A stretch of 6,206 bases of DNA from assembly GCA_046757725.1 (NCBI GenBank), contig JBHHYU010000136.1, positions 1 to 6,206 on the forward strand. The letters run 5' to 3'. Numbering within the stretch: position 1 is the first letter of the stretch; each line of letters begins with the position of its first letter. Position numbers and translations under genes: made by a program. Shown here piece by piece: positions 5,572 through 6,206 of the stretch. The stretch comes from JBHHYU01 sp046757725 (lineage in GTDB: Bacteria; Desulfobacterota; Binatia; UBA9968). The notes under the pieces are model-generated. The model saw only the letters and a program-made list of their open reading frames with translations, had not been told where the DNA came from and did no database searches.

Positions 5572-5577
5572 AGGAGG
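5572..5577 (+). promoter_or_regulatory. Strong ribosome binding site choosing the cytochrome c start
   Basis: AGGAGG lies four bases before ATG at 5582 and one base before the adjacent ATG at 5579. This favours 5582. The frame is open further upstream to GTG at 5561, but starting there would put the Shine-Dalgarno inside the gene and lengthen the signal peptide without reason. ATG at 5609 and 5618 lack a comparable site. Confidence 0.7.
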
Positions 5578-5581
5578 AATG

Positions 5582-6001
5582 ATGAGGACCCATGATATGA
5601 TCATACCGATGAGGACCATGATACTAAACGTCATGCTGCTCCTGACACTTGTGCTCCCCGCTGTGCCAGCCGATGCCGCTGATCCCGCCGCAGGCGAAAA
5701 GATCAACGCAAAGCGCTGCACAAAATGTCACGGGAAGGAGGGAAAGGGGGATGGCGAGGAGCTTTTGAAGTTCAAGGAGAAGGCCAAGATTAGGGGCGTA
5801 GTCATCCCGGACCCCGTGGACTGGACCGACGCCGCGGCGATGTCGGAATGGACGGACGACCAACTTTTTGCGATCATCAAAAAAGGCGGAAAAAAGGTAG
5901 GCAAGGACGAGTTGATGCCGCGTTTCGGACGCGGGCGTCGTTCACTGTCAGATGCCGAGATCGCTGACCTCGTAGCCTACATCCGCTCTCTGGCGAAATA
6001 G
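5582..6001 (+). CDS. Exported monohaem class I cytochrome c
   Basis: The 139-residue precursor begins with a signal peptide: basic start, hydrophobic core at about 13-26 (ILNVMLLLTLVLP), and a likely cleavage after VPADA (28-32). The mature part of about 107 residues has one CXXCH haem site, CTKCH (46-50), inside a typical AAGEKINAKRCTKCHG context. It has a probable Met ligand M112 in ELMPRFG and a C-terminal helix LSDAEIADLVAYIRSLA, the closing pattern of small class I cytochromes c. It should be a soluble periplasmic electron carrier, a reasonable acceptor for the tetrahaem protein upstream, though this pairing is inference. The start at 5582 is chosen from AGGAGG. The first codons contain a near-duplicate of 14-15 bases (5582-5596 and 5609-5622), giving the repeated residues MRT. 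It is separated from the CNB gene by 90 bases with a possible terminator, so it may have its own promoter. Confidence 0.9.
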   Translation: MRTHDMIIPMRTMILNVMLLLTLVLPAVPADAADPAAGEKINAKRCTKCHGKEGKGDGEELLKFKEKAKIRGVVIPDPVDWTDAAAMSEWTDDQLFAIIKKGGKKVGKDELMPRFGRGRRSLSDAEIADLVAYIRSLAK

Positions 6002-6023
6002 GCAGGCACGGGCGTCGCCAGAG
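5988..6023. repeat. 9-base perfect inverted repeat at the end of the cytochrome c gene
   Basis: CTCTGGCGA (5988-5996) and TCGCCAGAG (6015-6023) are exact reverse complements separated by 18 bases, overlapping the last codons and the stop. No T run follows directly, so it is not a classic intrinsic terminator. A second, weaker pair TAAAGCA/TGCTTTA (6024-6030 with 6055-6061) follows immediately. Together they could end or protect the cytochrome message. Confidence 0.4.
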
Positions 6024-6112
6024 TAAAGCATAGCCATCGTACGCTTTGGTTTCGTGCTTTAGCCTGTGGCTCGAATGGACTATTGTCAACTCTCTGACCG
6101 ACGCGACTTCAC

Positions 6113-6206
6113 GTGCGAGTACCTGAAGACTTAAAGGACTTTACGGGCATTCTATTCGTGTGCACGGGGAATATGGTCCGTTCGCCGTTTGCCGAACTGT
6201 ACGCCC
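6113..6206 (+). CDS. Low-molecular-weight protein tyrosine phosphatase family, partial (5' end only)
   Basis: The last 31 complete codons read into an N-terminal beta strand and phosphate-binding loop typical of LMW-PTP and ArsC-type phosphatases: GILFVCTGNMVRSPFAE. The active-site CX5R signature is C17-TGNMV-R23 (numbered from GTG 6113), followed by S24-P25 as in the family. These enzymes remove phosphate from protein tyrosines in the cytoplasm; some relatives reduce arsenate. The catalytic Asp near the C-terminus lies beyond the window. The frame is open back to a TGA at 6095-6097, and GTG 6113 is the only reasonable start codon, but it lacks a clear Shine-Dalgarno site. The residue before the Arg is Val; many relatives have a second Cys there. 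Nothing seen links it to the redox genes. Family likely; start uncertain. Confidence 0.72.
   Translation, partial: MRVPEDLKDFTGILFVCTGNMVRSPFAELYA

Noticed and set aside
6083..6111. TTGTCA as a -35 box for the phosphatase gene
   Set aside because: No acceptable -10 hexamer is found at 16-18 bases.

Overview
The window reads as a GC-rich chromosomal segment from a Gram-negative-type respiratory bacterium. All recognisable genes lie on the + strand. The mix of PAS-kinase remnants, CheY-like regulators, a REC-cyclase, type II NADH dehydrogenase and multihaem cytochromes c would suit a Nitrospirota, NC10 or deltaproteobacterial-type lineage. That placement is an impression from protein style only; no marker gene is present.

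Layout. (1) 1-302: the N-terminal piece of a PAS-domain sensor kinase. It stops abruptly inside the PAS domain and runs into the start of the next gene. (2) 280-657: a stand-alone CheY/DivK-like receiver. (3) 654-2102: a receiver fused to a class III nucleotide cyclase and a C-terminal degenerate PilZ-like domain, joined to the preceding gene by an ATGA overlap. (4) 2103-2559: a 457-base non-coding stretch with a good sigma70-type promoter and a probably structured leader. (5) 2560-4215: a type II NADH:quinone dehydrogenase (NDH-2) carrying an extra C-terminal cyclic-nucleotide-binding (CNB) domain. (6) 4239-4901: a membrane-anchored tetrahaem cytochrome c resembling the NapC/NrfH group. (7) 4898-5491: a small protein with two membrane segments and a CNB domain paralogous to that of the NDH-2. 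(8) 5582-6001: an exported monohaem cytochrome c. (9) 6113 to the window end: the start of a low-molecular-weight tyrosine phosphatase family gene.

How the genes may work together (inference). The receiver-cyclase would turn a phosphorelay signal into a cyclic nucleotide. The two CNB-domain proteins downstream would sense that nucleotide at the membrane. One of them is itself a respiratory enzyme that feeds electrons from NADH into quinone. The tetrahaem cytochrome between them has the look of a quinol dehydrogenase, and the monohaem cytochrome c could take electrons onward in the periplasm. The locus therefore looks like a candidate cyclic-nucleotide-controlled NADH-to-quinone-to-cytochrome branch, with synthesis and sensing encoded side by side. 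The cyclase has Glu where adenylate cyclases usually have Lys, and one CNB domain has Thr at a position linked to cGMP preference, so cGMP deserves testing as the messenger.

I saw no tRNA, rRNA, CRISPR array, transposase or insertion sequence.
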